This document shows positions 34,950-45,170 of a DNA stretch of 64,000 bases, in pieces. Under the pieces are notes generated by a model. The model made no database searches and had not been told where the DNA came from. It worked only from the letters and a program-made list of their open reading frames with translations. Each line of letters opens with the position of its first letter. Position 1 is the first letter of the stretch. Both the position numbers and the translations under genes were made by a program. Origin of the DNA: an uncultured Planococcus sp. (GTDB taxonomy: Bacteria; Bacillota; Bacilli; Bacillales_A; Planococcaceae); NCBI GenBank assembly GCA_947493585.1, contig CANLRI010000002.1:1-64000 (forward strand). The letters run 5' to 3'.

Positions 34950-34956
34950 TGAAGGG

Positions 34957-34985
34957 CCTTGCCGGACATGGCAAGGTTTTTTTGT
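34957..34985 (+). terminator. Terminator of copC-copD
   Basis: CCTTGCC (34957-34963) pairs with GGCAAGG (34970-34976), followed by TTTTTTT. Confidence 0.85.
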
Positions 34986-35173
34986 TGCAAAGAATATTTC
35001 GACTATCGCATAAGCTGTTGAGACTTGCGGGTGAGTGGGGTACACTGAAAATGGCAAGGAATGGATTTTAATTATTCAAAAATTTACACTTTAACAATAA
35101 TTATACAGCTAGAAGTATTTTTGTATTCAGCTATTCCTTCCCCACAAAATTAAAGAATGGCGAGGTACTCGAA

Positions 35174-37162
35174 ATGGCAGATTTACGGGTGCCCGAAAAG
35201 CGCTTCCGGCCTGAGTTGGAAGGAATCCGCGCGGTTGCGGCGCTTTTGGTGGCAGTCTATCATATTTGGATCGGGTCGGTATCCGGAGGCGTCGATGTAT
35301 TCTTCATCGTCTCGGGATATTTGATCACGACGTCTCTTTTGTCACGGATGGTGCGCGATGGCCGTATCAATTACACGGAAAATCTACTGGGGCTCGCGAA
35401 ACGGCTGTTTCCGCTGGCGTTTACGGTAATGGTCGTCTCGGCAGTGCTGTCGATTGTGTTATTGCCGCTCAGCACATGGCGCCAGACGATCGCTGAATTG
35501 TTTTCATCAATGTTCTATTTCCAGAACTGGCAGCTCGCCAATAGCGCCGTCGATTATTTGGCACAGAACAACACGGCGAGCCCGTTCCAGCATTTCTGGG
35601 CATTGTCGATCCAGGGACAGTTTTATGTGACCTGGCCAATCGTCATTACGCTCGTTTACCTGTTGGCGACGAAAATCCTTAAGACGCCGGTGCGCAAAAC
35701 TTTGCTGGCCGTGCTGTCGGTGATTTTCCTCGCTTCACTCAGCTATTCGGTTTATATCACAGCGGTCAATCAGCCGTGGGCGTATTTCGATACCTTCGCA
35801 CGCGCTTGGGAATTCTCGCTCGGCGGGATGCTTGCGCTAATGCTTCCGTATTTACGCTTTTCGGACCGCGCACATCTCATCATGGGCTGGGTAGGGCTTG
35901 CGATCATAGCCTTCACCGGCATGGTGCTTCCTGTATCGACCGTATTCCCCGGCTTTGCGGCATTGCTGCCGACCGGCGGGGTGATCTTGGTCATCATCGC
36001 CAGTGAAAACGGGCAGGCATTCGGCGTGCAGAAATTGCTCGGTTCGAAGCCGTTTCAGTATTTCGGCAGCATTTCCTATGGCTTTTATTTATGGCATTGG
36101 CCGCTGCTGGTATTCTATTATGCTTATTTCAATACAGAGACAGTCACGGCGCTCGGCGGCTTTAGTATTTTGGCGATCACGCTTGTGCTGTCGATCATGA
36201 CGATCCGCCTCGTGGAAAAGCCGGTGCGCGAGATGCCGGTCAAGAATTCGAAAAAACGCTTGGCGAAAGTGCTTGTCGCTTTAATGATGCCCGCTGTTTT
36301 GGTCGGCGTCTCATGGGGCGTCTTCGTCCAGGCGAGCAGTGGCGGCACGGCGACGGTAGAAGATAACCCCGGCGCACGCGCCGTATTGGAAAACGTCCAG
36401 CCTGCAAAAGATGCGGAACTGCAGCCGGACTTTTTGTCAGCGAAGGAAGATTTGCCGACATTCTATAGCGACAAAGACTGCTTCTTGACGGGCAGTGTCA
36501 GCTCGAAACTCAAGGAATGTTCGTTCGGCGTAACGGAAAATCCAGAGCATGTCGTCGCGCTGGTCGGCGGCTCGCATTCGGGGCATTGGTTCCCGGCGCT
36601 TGAAGCGGTCGCAGAAGAAATGAACATGCGTATCGATGTCTACAATAAAGACGCCTGCCGTTTCTCGAGCGGTGATTTCGATGGCCAGTTGGACGAAGCG
36701 TGCATGACCTGGAACGATAATCTGCAGGAACGGCTAATGGCAGATCCACCAGACCTAATTTTCACGACAGCGACGGTGAATTCAGGCGATACGGTGCCAA
36801 AAGGCTATATCAATAAATGGAAAGAGTTCGAAGGGATCGCGGAGATTTTCGCCGTGCGCGACAATCCGCGCATGAAAGTCGACCCGACGCTTTGCCTCGA
36901 TGAATTTAGCGTCGACAATTGTTCGGTCGAGCGCGATAAAGCATTAGCGGATGTCGTGCCGTGGGAAAATACGGAAGGCATTCCGGATAATGTGACGTTC
37001 GCCGATATGTCCGAGTATTTCTGCACGGATGATACATGCCCGCCGGTGATCGGCAATGTGCTCGTCTACCGCGATAAGCATCATTTGACGACACTTTATT
37101 CGCAAACGATGGGGCCGGCATTGAAGGAACATCTTGAACCGGCTCTTGAAAATCTAAACTGA
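35174..37162 (+). CDS. Membrane acyltransferase with SGNH domain (OatA-like)
   Basis: A 662-residue two-domain protein. Residues ~10-380 form an acyltransferase-3 membrane domain (FRPELEGIRAVAALLVAVYHI, GGVDVFFIVSGYLIT, FQHFWALSIQGQFYVTWP). Residues ~440-660 form an extracellular SGNH domain with VALVGGSHSGHWF as nucleophile motif and DKHHLT near the end as the Asp-His part. OatA-type enzymes O-acetylate peptidoglycan or secondary wall polymers and so affect lysozyme resistance. It stands alone; the acceptor cannot be told from sequence. Confidence 0.88.
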   Translation: MADLRVPEKRFRPELEGIRAVAALLVAVYHIWIGSVSGGVDVFFIVSGYLITTSLLSRMVRDGRINYTENLLGLAKRLFPLAFTVMVVSAVLSIVLLPLSTWRQTIAELFSSMFYFQNWQLANSAVDYLAQNNTASPFQHFWALSIQGQFYVTWPIVITLVYLLATKILKTPVRKTLLAVLSVIFLASLSYSVYITAVNQPWAYFDTFARAWEFSLGGMLALMLPYLRFSDRAHLIMGWVGLAIIAFTGMVLPVSTVFPGFAALLPTGGVILVIIASENGQAFGVQKLLGSKPFQYFGSISYGFYLWHWPLLVFYYAYFNTETVTALGGFSILAITLVLSIMTIRLVEKPVREMPVKNSKKRLAKVLVALMMPAVLVGVSWGVFVQASSGGTATVEDNPGARAVLENVQPAKDAELQPDFLSAKEDLPTFYSDKDCFLTGSVSSKLKECSFGVTENPEHVVALVGGSHSGHWFPALEAVAEEMNMRIDVYNKDACRFSSGDFDGQLDEACMTWNDNLQERLMADPPDLIFTTATVNSGDTVPKGYINKWKEFEGIAEIFAVRDNPRMKVDPTLCLDEFSVDNCSVERDKALADVVPWENTEGIPDNVTFADMSEYFCTDDTCPPVIGNVLVYRDKHHLTTLYSQTMGPALKEHLEPALENLN

Positions 37163-37171
37163 TGAATACCG

Positions 37172-37208
37172 AACGCCTCCGGAAGGACACTCTTCCGGAG
37201 GCGTTTTC
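37172..37208 (+). terminator. Terminator of the acyltransferase gene
   Basis: ACGCCTCCGGAAG (37173-37185) pairs with CTTCCGGAGGCGT (37192-37204), then TTTCT. Confidence 0.88.
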
Positions 37209-37300
37209 TATTGCCGCGCCCAGCAGGGAAAATAAATGCCGTGTCGAAAGAGAATAGCAAGGAACAAAGTGCGCAGCAAAATCGGAGAGGGGTATGAGGC

Positions 37301-38134
37301 ATGAAACGCAGATGGCCGGTTTTAGCATTGACATCGCTTGGGGCATACGGAGCTTACCGAAAATACAAAGACATGACGCGGCTCGTCAAGCCGACGTGGC
37401 CGGAAGTCCGGCACGCCGGGGAAGTGGAAGAGGCAAGAACGGAAAATCTCCCGAAACCGATCGCCAAGTGGCTGGAGACGATCGGCGCGGTCGGCCGTGA
37501 ACAGGTGATGGGCGTCTATGTAAAGCAAGTAGGCTGGATGAAAATGAAACCCGATCAGGAAGAATGGAGCGAATCGACGGCCGAGCAATACAGCTTTGTT
37601 GAACCGCCGTCGTTCTATTGGAAAGCGCGCATGAAAGTGGATGGCTTGTTCGTCACGGGCTCCGACAGTTTCCGTGACGGCCGCGCGGGCATGCGCATCC
37701 GTTTTGCCGGGCTCGTGCCGATCAATCGGTCGATTCCGGACGGCAAACTCGATGAATCGGCCTTGCAGCGCTTTTTAATGGAGATGGCCTGGCTGCCGGG
37801 ACTGGTGTTCAGCCCGTACGTGCGGTTTTTGAACAGCAACGAACGTTCTGTGGAAGCGGAAATGACTTATAACGGGTCGACTGCCAATGTGACCTTTGAA
37901 TTTGATGAAAAAGGGCGCATGAAGCGGGCGCGCGCGATGCGCTATAAAGATGTCGGCGAAGATGCCAAGCGCTTGCCGTGCATTGCGGAAGTGCATGAAT
38001 GGCAAGAAGTCGAGGGCATCGAAATCCCACGGCGCATCGACATCACATGGATCATCGACGGCCAAGCGTTCACTTGGTATAAGTTCACCGTCGAAGCCGC
38101 TAAATTCAATCCGCGTGTTCCGGATGCCTGGTGA
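37301..38134 (+). CDS. Hypothetical protein, DUF6544-like, 277 residues
   Basis: A 277-residue protein resembling the DUF6544 family. A short hydrophobic N-terminus (VLALTSLGAYGAYRKY) may be a membrane anchor. The body has LPKPIAKWLETIGAVGRE, WKARMKVDGLFVTGSDSFRDGRAGMRIRFAGLVPI and HEWQEVEGIEIPRRIDITW, a beta-rich pattern that recalls lipoprotein-carrier folds. The function is unknown. No operon partner is seen. Confidence 0.72.
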   Translation: MKRRWPVLALTSLGAYGAYRKYKDMTRLVKPTWPEVRHAGEVEEARTENLPKPIAKWLETIGAVGREQVMGVYVKQVGWMKMKPDQEEWSESTAEQYSFVEPPSFYWKARMKVDGLFVTGSDSFRDGRAGMRIRFAGLVPINRSIPDGKLDESALQRFLMEMAWLPGLVFSPYVRFLNSNERSVEAEMTYNGSTANVTFEFDEKGRMKRARAMRYKDVGEDAKRLPCIAEVHEWQEVEGIEIPRRIDITWIIDGQAFTWYKFTVEAAKFNPRVPDAW

Positions 38135-38182
38135 GCAAGTCAGAAATGTAACAGAAAGTTCTTTGTTTTTTGATAAATCACC

Positions 38183-38211
38183 TTGACCCAAATCACCGCA
38201 GGGGGTATCAT
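38183..38211 (+). promoter_or_regulatory. Promoter of the yitJ-metH unit
   Basis: TTGACC (38183-38188), 17-base spacer, TATCAT (38206-38211), about 30 bases before the S-box leader. Confidence 0.7.
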
Positions 38212-38240
38212 GTGGGAATACTGAAAACTGCATAGTGAAT

Positions 38241-38391
38241 TCTTATCTAGAGAAGTCGAGGGACTGGCCCGATGACGCTTCAGCAACCAGCCACTAAGGT
38301 CAGGTGCTAATTCCAGCAGGCACACGCCTGGCAGATGAAAAGGAACGAGTCCGATATCGTAAAGCCTTCTTTTTCATGGAAGGCTTTTTTT
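38241..38391 (+). promoter_or_regulatory. SAM-I (S-box) riboswitch upstream of yitJ-metH
   Basis: A canonical S-box: TCTTATCTAGAGAAG, GAGGGACTGGCCCGATGA, CAGCAACCAGCC, AGGTGCTAATTCCAGCAGG and the closing GCAGATGAAAAGG. The terminator AAAGCCTTC (38361-38369) pairs with GAAGGCTTT (38379-38387), followed by TTTT. Aptamer and platform sit just ahead of methionine synthesis genes, the classic S-box target. Confidence 0.95.
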
Positions 38392-38448
38392 GTTTCATAT
38401 CGATGCGTCCGCAGCTGCACGGCAAAACCAGACAGAGGAGGACGAATC

Positions 38449-40293
38449 ATGTTATTAGATGAATTGAAGAAACGGATGCTGACGGCGGACGGCGCCATGG
38501 GAACGCTATTGTACTCGTACGGCATCGAATACTGCAACGAGGAATTGAACATCCAGCGCCCGGAAGTGATCGAGAAGATCCACCGCGACTATATCGCGGC
38601 CGGGGCCGACATTATCCAAACAAACACATACGGCGCGAATGCCCATAAACTGGCACGCTACGGGCTTGAAGAACAGACCGAAGCAATCAATAAAGCAGCG
38701 ATCGCCATCGCCAATAAAGCCGCAAAAGACGGCGGGCAGTTTGTCGTCGGAACAATCGGCGGCATCCGCGGCATCCGCAAAAGCGATGCGACTTTGGATG
38801 AAATCGTCGCCATGGTCGACCAGCAGGCCCAACATTTACTGTCCGGCGACCCGGACGGTTTGTTGCTCGAGACGTATTACGATTTCGAGGAACTGGCGGC
38901 GACCGTCAGCCATTTGAAAAAACTGACGGATGCCCCGCTCATTGCGCAATTGTCGATGCATGAACCAGGCATTTTGCAAAACGGCATGAGCTTGAACGAA
39001 GGGTTGAAACGGCTCGATGCACTCGGCGCGGAAATCGTCGGCGTCAATTGCCGACTTGGCCCGCACCATACAATTCAGGCGTTTGAAGGTGTCGAACTGC
39101 CGGAAAAAGCCTTTTTGTCCGCCTATCCGAACGCTTCGCTTTTGGATATCGAAGACGGGCGCATCGTCTATGAATCGGAAGCCGATTATTTCGGCCGTGC
39201 GGCACTATTGCTGCGCGAAGAAGGCGTGAGACTCATCGGCGGTTGTTGCGGCACGACGCCGAAGCATATCGAAGCGGTGAAAAAACGCATCGGCCATCTG
39301 CAGCCGATTACCGAAAAGAAAGTCGAAGAGAAAAAACCGATCGTCATTCGCGAAGCAGAAGCCTTGAAAGACAAGCCTTTGCACGAAAAAGCGAAAACCG
39401 AACGGACCATTATCGTCGAACTCGATACGCCGCGCCATTTGGATATCGATAAATTCCTCGAAGGTTCAAAAGCATTGGATGCAGAAGGCATTGACGCCAT
39501 CACGATGGCCGATAATTCACTCGCCTCTCCGCGCATCAGCAATATGGCGATGGGTTCGATCATCAAGCATAAGCAAGATGTCAGACCTCTAGCGCATATC
39601 ACCTGCAGAGACCGCAACCTGATCGGCCTGCAATCGCATATTATGGGGCTGGACGCACTCGGCATCCACGACATACTCGCCGTCACGGGGGATCCGACAA
39701 AAGTCGGCGATTTCCCGGGCGCTACCAGCGTCTATGATGTATCGAGCATGGAATTGATCCAGCTTATCAAAAAGCTCAACGAAGGCATTTCATTCTCCGG
39801 GAAACCATTGCGGAAAAAAGCGAACTTCTCTGTCGCCGCAGCATTCAACCCGAACGTTCGCGTCGTGGAGCGGGCTGTTCAAAGGCTCGAGAAGAAAATT
39901 GAAGCCGGGGCGGATTATTTCATTTCACAACCGGTCTATACGAAAGAGAAAATCATCGAAATCCACGAGGCGACGAAGCATCTGGATACGCCGATTTTCC
40001 TTGGGGTCATGCCACTGACGAGCATACGCAGCGCGGACTTCCTGCATAACGAAGTGCCGGGCATCAAATTGTCAGAAGAAGCACTTGACCGCATGCGGGC
40101 TTGCGGAGAAGACAAGGAAAAAGCGACGGCGGAAGGCATCCAAATCGCGAAAGAATTGATCGATACCGCAGCGGAACTGTTCAACGGCATTTATTTGATC
40201 ACGCCATTTGTGCGCTACGACATGACGGTGGAATTGATCCGCCACATCCGACAACTAGATTTAAAGAAAGCGAGCGATCGTGCCTATGCCTAA
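38449..40293 (+). CDS. yitJ: Bifunctional homocysteine S-methyltransferase/methylenetetrahydrofolate reductase (YitJ)
   Basis: A 614-residue fusion. Residues ~1-290 form a homocysteine methyltransferase domain (TADGAMGTLLYSYG; zinc-binding Cys in GVNCRLGPHH and GGCCGTTPKHIEAV). Residues ~320-610 form a MetF-like methylenetetrahydrofolate reductase (TIIVELDTPRHLDIDKFLEGSKAL, HITCRDRNLIGLQSHIMGLDALGI, GADYFISQPVY). It supplies methyl-THF for methionine synthesis. ATG 38449 follows GAGGAGG. Its end overlaps metH by 8 bases. Confidence 0.93.
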   Translation: MLLDELKKRMLTADGAMGTLLYSYGIEYCNEELNIQRPEVIEKIHRDYIAAGADIIQTNTYGANAHKLARYGLEEQTEAINKAAIAIANKAAKDGGQFVVGTIGGIRGIRKSDATLDEIVAMVDQQAQHLLSGDPDGLLLETYYDFEELAATVSHLKKLTDAPLIAQLSMHEPGILQNGMSLNEGLKRLDALGAEIVGVNCRLGPHHTIQAFEGVELPEKAFLSAYPNASLLDIEDGRIVYESEADYFGRAALLLREEGVRLIGGCCGTTPKHIEAVKKRIGHLQPITEKKVEEKKPIVIREAEALKDKPLHEKAKTERTIIVELDTPRHLDIDKFLEGSKALDAEGIDAITMADNSLASPRISNMAMGSIIKHKQDVRPLAHITCRDRNLIGLQSHIMGLDALGIHDILAVTGDPTKVGDFPGATSVYDVSSMELIQLIKKLNEGISFSGKPLRKKANFSVAAAFNPNVRVVERAVQRLEKKIEAGADYFISQPVYTKEKIIEIHEATKHLDTPIFLGVMPLTSIRSADFLHNEVPGIKLSEEALDRMRACGEDKEKATAEGIQIAKELIDTAAELFNGIYLITPFVRYDMTVELIRHIRQLDLKKASDRAYA

Positions 40294-43200
40294 ACATTTA
40301 ATTGAACAGCAACTCGAAAAACGCATTCTGATCATCGACGGCGCAATGGGGACGATGATTCAAAATGCGGATTTATCACCGGAAGATTTCGGCGGCGAGG
40401 AATACGACGGCTGCAACGAATACTTGAACATCGTCCGTCCCGATGTGCTTGAAGGGGTGCACGACGCTTATTTGGAAGCGGGCGCCGACATCATCTGCAC
40501 GAACACATTCGGCGGCACCCCAGTCGTTTTGGATGAATACGGGCTCGGCCATCGTGCAGCGGAAATCAATCAAAAAGCGGTCGAAATCGCCAAAATCAGC
40601 CAAGCAAAATATTCGACGCCGGAATGGCCGCGCTTTGTTGCGGGCGCACTCGGCCCGACGACGAAAACTTTGTCGGTAACAGGCGGCATTACATTCGACG
40701 AATTAAAAGCCGATTTCCAGGTACAGGCGAAAGCCTTGATCGAAGGTGGCGCGGATCTATTATTGCTGGAGACGAGCCAGGATATGCTCAATGTCAAAGC
40801 GGCGACGATTGCGATACGCGATGCCTTTGAAGAAACCGGAGTGGAATTGCCGGTGATGATTTCAGGGACGATCGAACCGATGGGCACAACGCTTGCGGGA
40901 CAGACGATTGAAGCCTTTTACGTGTCGATCGAACATATCAAGCCGCTTTCTGTCGGTTTGAACTGTGCGACAGGGCCGGAATTCATGACCGATCATTTGC
41001 GTTCGCTGTCTGAACTGTCGACAGGCTATGTCAGCTGCTACCCAAATGCCGGACTGCCGGACGAAGAAGGACATTACCACGAGACGCCGGAATCCTTATC
41101 GAAAAAACTGCGCGGCTTTGCTGAAAAAGGCTGGCTCAATGTCGTCGGCGGCTGTTGCGGCACGACGCCAGCGCATATCGCGGCGGTGCGTGAAGCGGTC
41201 GACGGGCTGGCCCCGCGCGAGCGCAATGAAACAAGCCATGGCCATGCGGTATCCGGCATCGAAGTGCTCGAATACGACGAGTCGATGCGCCCGCTGTTTG
41301 TCGGCGAACGCACGAACGTCATCGGTTCGCGCAAATTCAAGCGGCTCATTATCGAAGGGAAGTTCGAGGAAGCAGCGGAAATCGCACGCGCCCAAGTGAA
41401 GAACGGGGCGCACGTCATCGATATTTGCCTGGCGAACCCGGACCGCGACGAACTTGAAGACATGGCAGCATTTATGCAGGAAGTCGTGAAAAAAGTAAAA
41501 GTGCCGCTCGTCATCGACTCTACGGACGAAGACGTCATCGAAGCTTCGCTGAAATTCTCGCAAGGCAAAGCGATCATCAACTCGATCAATTTGGAAGACG
41601 GTGAAGAACGTTTCGATGCAGTCATGCCGCTCGTGAAAAAATACGGCGCTTCGGTCGTCGTCGGCACAATCGATGAAGTCGGCATGGCGGTCACGCGCGA
41701 ACGCAAACTCGAAATTGCAGAACGCTCGTATCAATTGCTGACGGAAAAATGGGGGCTCGCCCCGGAAGACATCATTTTCGATCCGCTCGTGTTCCCGGTC
41801 GGAACAGGCGACGAGCAATACATCGGCTCGGCGGTTGAAACGGTGGAAGGCATCCGCCTCATCAAGGAAAAGCTGCCGCGCGCATTGACGATACTCGGCG
41901 TGTCGAATGTGTCGTTCGGCTTGCCGCCGGTCGGCCGCGAAGTATTGAACGCCGTTTATCTATACCATTGCACGCAAGCAGGACTTGATTACGCAATCGT
42001 CAATACCGAGAAGCTCGAGCGCTTTGCGTCGATTCCGAAAGAAGAAGTGAAGATGGCGGAAGAGCTATTGTTCGAGACGACCGATAAGAACTTGGCGGAC
42101 TTCACGGATTTCTACCGCGATAAGAAAAAGGAAAAAACCGAGGACGATATTCCGGATACCGTGCCGGAGCGTCTCGCTTACTATATTTTAGAAGGCACGA
42201 AAGAAGGGCTCATCCCTGATCTTGAAAAAGCGCGGGAGATGTATGAAGATCCACTCGAGATCATCAACGGCCCACTCATGGAAGGCATGGCCGAAGTCGG
42301 GCGCTTGTTTAACGACAACCAGCTGATCGTCGCGGAAGTGCTACAATCAGCCGGCGTTATGAAAGCTGCCGTGTCGTATCTCGAAGGCTTTATGGAAAAG
42401 AAAGCGGACGATAGCGGAAAAGGCAAGGTCATTCTCGCCACCGTCAAAGGCGACGTCCACGATATCGGCAAAAACCTCGTCGACATTATCTTGTCGAACA
42501 ATGGCTTTAAAGTGATCGACATCGGCATCAAAGTGACACCTGCTGCACTCATCGAAGTGATCCGTAAAGAACAGCCAGATATCGTCGGCTTGTCGGGGCT
42601 GCTCGTGAAATCTGCCAAGCAGATGGTGCTGACGGCACAAGATTTTCGTGAAGCCGATATTGACGTCCCGATTTTAGTCGGTGGCGCCGCCTTATCCCGG
42701 CGCTTCACTGAAACGAAGATCGCTGCTGAATACAACGGCCCGGTCATTTACGCGAAAGACGCGATGCAAGGGCTGGACCTTGCGAACCGCCTGCAAAGCG
42801 GCGCTGGAAAAGCGGTCCTGCTCGAAGAACTCGGCGCGCAAAAAGAAAAGCGCCAAGCACAAGATGCCGCACGCGCCGAAAAAGGCACTGTCGCCATTTT
42901 GGAAAAACCGGTCAAGACCGTTCGCGAAGATGCGCCAGTTTACGTGCCGAACGATTTGCGCAGGCATGTCTCGAAAGAGTATTCAGTGGCGCACTTGTAC
43001 CCGTACGTCAATATGCGCACATTGATCGGCCATCATTTGGGGCTGCGCGGTTATAGCGACAAACTATTGCAGCAAGGAGACACGCGGGCGGTGGAATTGC
43101 ATGAACTCGCAACGAAGTTTCTCCAGTCTGGATTCTTGAAGCCTGCAGGGATGTATCAATTCTTCCCGGCGCAATCGGACGGAGACGATGTCATCATCTA

Positions 43201-43723
43201 CGATCCGAAAGACGCGAAGACAGAAATCGAGCGCTTCACCTTCCCGCGCCAAGCTAAAGCGCCGTTCTTGTGTTTAGCCGATTACTTGAAATCAACCGCA
43301 AGCGGCGAGATGGATTACGTCGCGTTCATGCAAGTGACGGCAGGACACGGCGTCCGTGCGGAAGCGACGCGCTTGAAAGAGGCAGGGCGTTTCCTGGAAA
43401 GCCATGCGCTGCAAGCGACCGCTTTGGAACTGGCGGAAGGTTTCGCAGAACGCATGCATCAGGAAATCCGCGACCAATGGGGTTTCCCAGACGCGACGGA
43501 TTTCTCGATGCGCGACCGGTTCGCGGCAAAATACCAAGGCCAGCGTTTCTCGTTCGGCTACCCGGCTTGCCCGAACCTGGAAGACCAGGCGAAGCTATTT
43601 GGTCTCATCAAACCGGAAGACATCGGTGTCCATTTGACCGAAGAATTCATGATGGACCCGGAAGCATCGGTATCAGCGATCGTCTTCGCCCATCCGGATG
43701 CGCGTTATTTCAATGTAGAATAA
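40286..43723 (+). CDS. metH: Cobalamin-dependent methionine synthase MetH
   Basis: A 1145-residue multidomain enzyme. In order: homocysteine domain (IIDGAMGTMIQNADLSPEDFGG; GGCCGTTPAHIAAV), pterin-binding domain (RPLFVGERTNVIGSRKF), B12 cap and B12-binding domain with the cobalt-ligand motif VKGDVHDIGKNLV, and the AdoMet activation domain (FSFGYPACPNLEDQAKLF). It methylates homocysteine with methyl-THF. ATG 40286 is used; a GTG at 40280 is possible. Coupled to yitJ under the same S-box leader. B. subtilis relies on MetE, so B12 dependence is a metabolic difference. Confidence 0.96.
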   Translation: MPKHLIEQQLEKRILIIDGAMGTMIQNADLSPEDFGGEEYDGCNEYLNIVRPDVLEGVHDAYLEAGADIICTNTFGGTPVVLDEYGLGHRAAEINQKAVEIAKISQAKYSTPEWPRFVAGALGPTTKTLSVTGGITFDELKADFQVQAKALIEGGADLLLLETSQDMLNVKAATIAIRDAFEETGVELPVMISGTIEPMGTTLAGQTIEAFYVSIEHIKPLSVGLNCATGPEFMTDHLRSLSELSTGYVSCYPNAGLPDEEGHYHETPESLSKKLRGFAEKGWLNVVGGCCGTTPAHIAAVREAVDGLAPRERNETSHGHAVSGIEVLEYDESMRPLFVGERTNVIGSRKFKRLIIEGKFEEAAEIARAQVKNGAHVIDICLANPDRDELEDMAAFMQEVVKKVKVPLVIDSTDEDVIEASLKFSQGKAIINSINLEDGEERFDAVMPLVKKYGASVVVGTIDEVGMAVTRERKLEIAERSYQLLTEKWGLAPEDIIFDPLVFPVGTGDEQYIGSAVETVEGIRLIKEKLPRALTILGVSNVSFGLPPVGREVLNAVYLYHCTQAGLDYAIVNTEKLERFASIPKEEVKMAEELLFETTDKNLADFTDFYRDKKKEKTEDDIPDTVPERLAYYILEGTKEGLIPDLEKAREMYEDPLEIINGPLMEGMAEVGRLFNDNQLIVAEVLQSAGVMKAAVSYLEGFMEKKADDSGKGKVILATVKGDVHDIGKNLVDIILSNNGFKVIDIGIKVTPAALIEVIRKEQPDIVGLSGLLVKSAKQMVLTAQDFREADIDVPILVGGAALSRRFTETKIAAEYNGPVIYAKDAMQGLDLANRLQSGAGKAVLLEELGAQKEKRQAQDAARAEKGTVAILEKPVKTVREDAPVYVPNDLRRHVSKEYSVAHLYPYVNMRTLIGHHLGLRGYSDKLLQQGDTRAVELHELATKFLQSGFLKPAGMYQFFPAQSDGDDVIIYDPKDAKTEIERFTFPRQAKAPFLCLADYLKSTASGEMDYVAFMQVTAGHGVRAEATRLKEAGRFLESHALQATALELAEGFAERMHQEIRDQWGFPDATDFSMRDRFAAKYQGQRFSFGYPACPNLEDQAKLFGLIKPEDIGVHLTEEFMMDPEASVSAIVFAHPDARYFNVE

Positions 43724-43726
43724 TGG

Positions 43727-43758
43727 AAACGGAGCAGGTAAACCCTGGCTCCGTTTTT
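43727..43758 (+). terminator. Terminator of yitJ-metH
   Basis: AAACGGAGC (43727-43735) pairs with GCTCCGTTT (43748-43756), followed by TTC. Confidence 0.8.
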
Positions 43759-43796
43759 CTTTGTCAAGAAACTTCATCAGCTTATTCACGTTCTGT

Positions 43797-43980
43797 TCCA
43801 GCCGGACGCTTTCCGCGAGGCGGGAATCGAGCCTCCTCGTCACTAACAACGTTGCTCAACTCTCATTGCGTTCGAGCATCGCAAATGAATGTGCTCAGCG
43901 ATGCTTCGCTCATTCATTGCCTGTGGGGTCTCTCAACCCCGCTATGACCCGCTGGAGTCGCCGGCTTCCACTTCACTAAA
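43797..43980. repeat. Dispersed intergenic repeat, diverged copy 2
   Basis: It contains GAGCATCGCAAATGAATG and GCTCAGCGATGCTTCGC, which recur in the internal tandem units of the copy at 57950-58275, plus GTGGGGTCTC and GCTGGAGTCG near its right end. The left part (GCTTTCCGCGAGGCGGG) is more diverged. No gene lies between 43724 and 44168. Confidence 0.6.
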
Positions 43981-44168
43981 GTTATCAGTTTTTTTACAAA
44001 CTACTTTCAGTTTGAATAATAATTAATTTGTACCAACGCTCGTAACATTTAGAAAGTGAAAGGTAGAGGTTTTTTCCAATCTCTAAAAACGGGCCAGGTC
44101 TCCGATCCGTTTTTCTATGAACTCAAGTGGTATGATGAAGGATAGAGAGTTACAGGAGGTGGGGACGG

Positions 44169-45170
44169 ATGACCGTCTTGAATATTTTGGATTACTCGCC
44201 GATCGATGAAGGCGAAACGGCAGCTTCCGCGCTTCGCTCGACTGCGGAACTCGCGAAACTGGCGGATCGTTTGGGCTATAAACGCTATTGGGTTGCAGAA
44301 CATCATCAAGTATTTTCAGTTGCCGGCAGTTCACCGGAAATGCTCATGATGCACCTTGCGACACTGACTGAACGCCTGCGTATCGGCTCGGGCGGTGTCA
44401 TGCTGCCGCATTATAGCGCCTATAAAGTAGCAGAGAATTTCCGGTTGCTTGAAGCGCTGCACCCGAACCGGATCGACCTCGGCATCGGGCGGTCGCCGAG
44501 CTTCCGTCTCGTCAACCAAGCGCTCAATGAATCAAAAGGCAAACGAGTGCCTTATGCTCAGCAACTCATCGACCTGGAGAAATACTTCACCGATGATGTA
44601 GACAGTGAACACCGATTCCAGAAATTAAAAACGACGCCGATCACAGAAACAGCGCCTGAACTATGGTTGCTCGGCACCGGCGAAGGCTCGGCAAAACTTG
44701 CGGCTGAACGCGGCATGGCTTATGCCTATGCTCATTTTGCGCGCCCTGAAAAAGCGGGAATGGATGCAATTGACCGTTACCGGGAAACTTTCATTCCGTC
44801 CGGATTGCGGGAACAGCCGCATGTCGCGATCGCTGTTTTCGCCATCGTCGGCGAGACGGAAGAACAAGCCGAACAGCTCGCTAAAGCATTCGATTTATGG
44901 CTATTGTTCGTCGAATCCGATTTCCAGCCGCCGTATTACCCATCGGTCGAGACAGCTGAAAAGCGGCGCCTCAGTGCAGCGGAACAAGAACGAGTCGAGC
45001 GCAACAGGGGCCGCATGCTCGTCGGCACAGCGGAACAAGTCAAACAGCAAATCGAAGCGGTCGCCGAACAATTCGGTGCCGACGAAATCACCATCATCCC
45101 GAACATCGCCGGCCATCAAGCGCGCATGGACACGGTGCGGTTGCTGGGGGAAACATTCAATATGCAATGA
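44169..45170 (+). CDS. LLM class flavin-dependent oxidoreductase
   Basis: A 333-residue bacterial luciferase-like oxidoreductase, close to the MsnO8-type subgroup. Motifs are LAKLADRLGYKRYWVAEHHQ, RLRIGSGGVMLPHYSAYKVAE and LLGTGEGSAKLAAERGMAYAYAHF. It uses reduced flavin; the substrate is unknown. The RBS ACAGGAGGTGGGGA lies upstream of ATG 44169. It stands alone and has no S-box leader, unlike the other luciferase-like gene at 29857. Confidence 0.87.
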   Translation: MTVLNILDYSPIDEGETAASALRSTAELAKLADRLGYKRYWVAEHHQVFSVAGSSPEMLMMHLATLTERLRIGSGGVMLPHYSAYKVAENFRLLEALHPNRIDLGIGRSPSFRLVNQALNESKGKRVPYAQQLIDLEKYFTDDVDSEHRFQKLKTTPITETAPELWLLGTGEGSAKLAAERGMAYAYAHFARPEKAGMDAIDRYRETFIPSGLREQPHVAIAVFAIVGETEEQAEQLAKAFDLWLLFVESDFQPPYYPSVETAEKRRLSAAEQERVERNRGRMLVGTAEQVKQQIEAVAEQFGADEITIIPNIAGHQARMDTVRLLGETFNMQ

